From NCBI GenBank assembly GCA_025965635.1, contig JAOPWO010000328.1, positions 1 through 6,579 of the forward strand: 6,579 nucleotides of DNA, read 5' to 3'. How positions within the stretch are numbered: position 1 is the stretch's first letter; every line of letters begins with the position of its first letter. The stretch comes from Modestobacter sp. (lineage in GTDB: Bacteria; Actinomycetota; Actinomycetes; Mycobacteriales; Geodermatophilaceae). Position numbers and translations under genes: made by a program. The notes beneath the pieces were generated by a model. It saw only the letters and a program-made list of their open reading frames with translations. It had not been told where the DNA came from and made no database searches. Below are positions 5,219-6,579 of this stretch, one piece after another.

Positions 5219-5224
5219 AAGGTA
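5219..5224 (-). promoter_or_regulatory. Candidate -10 element for a leaderless transporter transcript
   Basis: TACCTT on the minus strand fits TANNNT and is followed by seven bases and then the GTG start at 5211. No recognisable -35 lies 16-18 bases upstream. The position is the main support; a six-base match alone is weak. Confidence 0.35.
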
Positions 5225-5267
5225 GCGGGCGAACCGCGCCGTGCCCCCTACCGGTCGGCCGACGGGG

Positions 5268-5669
5268 TCAGCCGGCGATGACGGCGGGGTCCATCCACAT
5301 CGCCTCCCAGACGTTGCCGTCCGGGTCGGTGAAGCTGGTGCCGTACATGACGCCGTGGTCCTGGGCCGGCTGCCACGGCTTCCCGCCCCCGACCAGCGCG
5401 CGGGCCAGCAGGTCGTCGGCCTCCTCGCGGCTGCCGACGGAGACGCAGTTGAGCACCGTCGTCACCTGCGCCGGGTCGCCCACCGCACCGGCGACGAAGC
5501 CGGCGAACTTCTCCCGGGTCAGCAGCATCACCATGATGTTCTCCTCGATCACCATCGAGGCGGCGGTGTCGTCGCTGAACCGGGCGTTGTGCTCGAACCC
5601 CAGGCCCGCGTAGAAGGACCTCGCCCGGTCGAGGTCGGTGACGGGCAGGTTGACGAAGATCATGCGCAC
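5268..5669 (-). CDS. VOC-fold (glyoxalase/bleomycin-resistance-like) protein, COG3607 type
   Basis: This 133-residue cytosolic protein has one vicinal-oxygen-chelate unit made of two beta-alpha-beta-beta-beta modules. The first runs from MIFVNLPVTDLDRARSFYAG (3-22) to MVIEENIMVMLL (39-50). The second runs from TVLNCVSVGSREEADDLLARAL (71-92) to SFTDPDGNVWEAMWMD (112-127). The sequence closely resembles the COG3607 group, often annotated as lactoylglutathione lyase-like, but most members have no proven reaction. Glu122 in GNVWEAMW is at the usual metal-ligand place of the second module. The corresponding first-module site (near Asn7) carries no His or Glu, so a glyoxalase I reaction should not be assumed. 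GTG 5669 is chosen as start because AGGAG (5676-5680) lies six bases before it; the in-frame ATG at 5663 would be twelve bases away. It lies between the transporter gene and the GT51 gene on the same strand, with gaps of 56 and 88 bases. Confidence 0.88.
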   Translation of the reverse strand: MRMIFVNLPVTDLDRARSFYAGLGFEHNARFSDDTAASMVIEENIMVMLLTREKFAGFVAGAVGDPAQVTTVLNCVSVGSREEADDLLARALVGGGKPWQPAQDHGVMYGTSFTDPDGNVWEAMWMDPAVIAG

Positions 5670-5675
5670 GGGAGG

Positions 5676-5680
5676 CTCCT
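5676..5680 (-). promoter_or_regulatory. Ribosome binding site of the VOC gene
   Basis: AGGAG on the minus strand lies six bases before GTG 5669. The spacing favours the GTG over the ATG two codons later. Confidence 0.6.
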
Positions 5681-5757
5681 GAGCTGTCGCGGGGCGCCGG
5701 CGGCAGCCCCTCGCAGGACCAGACCGGAGGCCCGCGCGGAACTCATCGGCGAGGACC

Positions 5758-6558
5758 TCAGCCCGCCCCCTCCTGCGCGATCCGCTCGGCGACCGCCGCC
5801 GGCATGGTCGCGCACGAGTCGGCGGCGCCGTCGCCGGGCTCGGCGTAGCCCTCGATGCCCAGCTCCCACACCGGGTCGAGGCCGCGCTGGGCGAACCACC
5901 GCGGCAGCTTGGCCTCGGCGTTGGCGATCGTGTACGAGCTGGTCGGGTTGCCGTCGGCGATGCGCTCGATCCCGCCGCCGGGCGCCCGGGCGACGTGGCC
6001 GGGCGAGGGCAGCAGCCCCGCGAGCTGGATGGCCTGCCCCTGCTCGACGTCGTGCGGCGGCCGGTCGAAGTAGTACCAGCTGGCGGCGCAGATCCCGTAC
6101 AGGTCGGGCCCGAACTGGGCGACGTTGAGGTAGGTCTCCATCACCTGGACGTCGCCGACCAGGGTGGCGAGCTCGATGGCCAGCAGGGCTTCCACGCCCT
6201 TGCGGGTGCCGCTCATCTCCCCGGACAGGAACAGGTTCTTGACGACCTGCTGGTGCAGGGTCGACCCGCTCTCGTCGGGGAGGCCCTGCAGATGGCGGTC
6301 CACCCGGTCGGCGAACTCGCCCCAGTTGAAGGCCTGCACGCGGGTCGGGAAGTCCTGGTCCTCGTGGTAGATCACCGCGGCGATGACGTTGCGGGACACG
6401 TTGTCGATCGACACGTGCTCCTGGACCACGCCGGGGGCGCTGGCGAGCATGAACCGGCTGGTGCCCGGCGTCCACAGGTTCAGCGAGGCGATCAGCACGC
6501 CCTGCACGAGGAGGAGGAGCGCGGCGAGCTTCCCGACCCGGCGCAGCCCCCGCCGCAC
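5758..6558 (-). CDS. Membrane-anchored GT51 peptidoglycan glycosyltransferase (monofunctional, divergent)
   Basis: This protein of at least 266 residues polymerises lipid II into glycan strands outside the membrane, like monofunctional MtgA or the first domain of class A penicillin-binding proteins (PF00912). A basic N-terminus and one helix (about 9-28) form a signal anchor. Family motifs follow in order. HEDQDF carries the presumed catalytic Glu66 and leads to FNWGEF (78-82). GSTLHQQVVKNLFL is at 98-111. RKGVEALLAIEL (119-130) has Glu123. ETYLNVAQFGPDLYGI (141-156) has the second key glutamate, Glu141, and QAIQLAGLLPSP is at 175-186. Deviations are His102 for Thr in GST-I-TQQ, one extra residue between EDxxF and the FNW motif, and no His before it. 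No transpeptidase domain follows; a roughly 65-residue tail of unknown role ends the protein. GTG 6558 is a possible start, but the frame stays open to the window edge at 6579, so the true start may lie outside. Activity is likely but not certain, given the changes. Confidence 0.82.
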   Translation of the reverse strand: MRRGLRRVGKLAALLLLVQGVLIASLNLWTPGTSRFMLASAPGVVQEHVSIDNVSRNVIAAVIYHEDQDFPTRVQAFNWGEFADRVDRHLQGLPDESGSTLHQQVVKNLFLSGEMSGTRKGVEALLAIELATLVGDVQVMETYLNVAQFGPDLYGICAASWYYFDRPPHDVEQGQAIQLAGLLPSPGHVARAPGGGIERIADGNPTSSYTIANAEAKLPRWFAQRGLDPVWELGIEGYAEPGDGAADSCATMPAAVAERIAQEGAG

Positions 6559-6579
6559 CAGGCCCCGCGGGCGGCGGCC

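Noticed and set aside
4282..5613. 443-codon open frame on the + strand
   Set aside because: It is antisense to the transporter and VOC genes, has a Gln/Arg/Gly/Asp-rich composition with no recognisable fold, and is a typical GC-bias shadow.
5691..5710. GGGGC/GCCCC stem in the VOC-GT51 gap as a terminator
   Set aside because: There are only five pairs with a ten-base loop and no T tract, which is too weak to call in DNA this GC-rich.
1..6579. CRISPR array, tRNA, rRNA, insertion sequence or phage genes
   Set aside because: No regularly spaced repeats, cloverleaf-like segments, transposase motifs or terminal inverted repeats were seen on either strand.

Overview
The window is very GC-rich (by eye well over 70%), uses GTG starts freely, and has strong third-position GC bias. 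It carries actinobacterial-style gene families: a mycothiol-era glutathione peroxidase homologue with cysteine, a TenA pair behind thiE, and COG3607 VOC and DUF2237 proteins. A high-GC actinobacterium is the best reading. Geodermatophilaceae or a relative is my guess from overall flavour and is not proven by the sequence. Nothing mobile is visible: no insertion sequence, phage gene, tRNA, rRNA or CRISPR array. Gene density is high and no gap between genes exceeds about 150 bases.

Left block (1-1358, + strand): the 3' end of thiE (thiamine-phosphate synthase) is followed by two TenA-family genes, with start-stop overlaps at both junctions (10 and 4 bases). The first TenA lacks the active-site cysteine (a Glu sits at that place). 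The second keeps the full TenA_C set of Asp44, Cys131 and Glu193. The trio looks like a thiamine pyrimidine salvage module feeding ThiE. It ends at a hairpin (1365-1395) shared with the convergent block to its right.

Second block (1402-3104, - strand): an atypical NAD(P)-binding SDR gene overlaps a downstream membrane gene of the CPBP/Rce1 protease-like family by ATGA. The CPBP protein keeps EExxxR but has lost the motif-2 histidine. A divergent intergenic region (3105-3253), full of short direct and inverted repeats, separates this pair from the next block.

Third block (3254-4218, + strand): a DUF2237 protein of unknown function, then a cysteine-type glutathione peroxidase (predicted thioredoxin-dependent). 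The 41-base gap between them holds a perfect 16-bp palindrome. A perfect 14-bp hairpin (4221-4257) separates this block from the convergent genes that follow.

Right block (4261-6558, - strand): a ten-helix EamA/DMT transporter, a small VOC-fold protein, and a membrane-anchored, divergent GT51 peptidoglycan glycosyltransferase whose 5' end may lie beyond the window edge. The three share a strand but are spaced by 56 and 88 bases, and the transporter appears to have its own (possibly leaderless) start. They need not be one operon.

Most of the window is ordinary chromosomal housekeeping. The observations I would follow up are the coupled TenA_E-type/TenA_C pair, the CPBP protein with altered catalytic motifs, the palindrome before the peroxidase gene, and the divergent GT51 enzyme.
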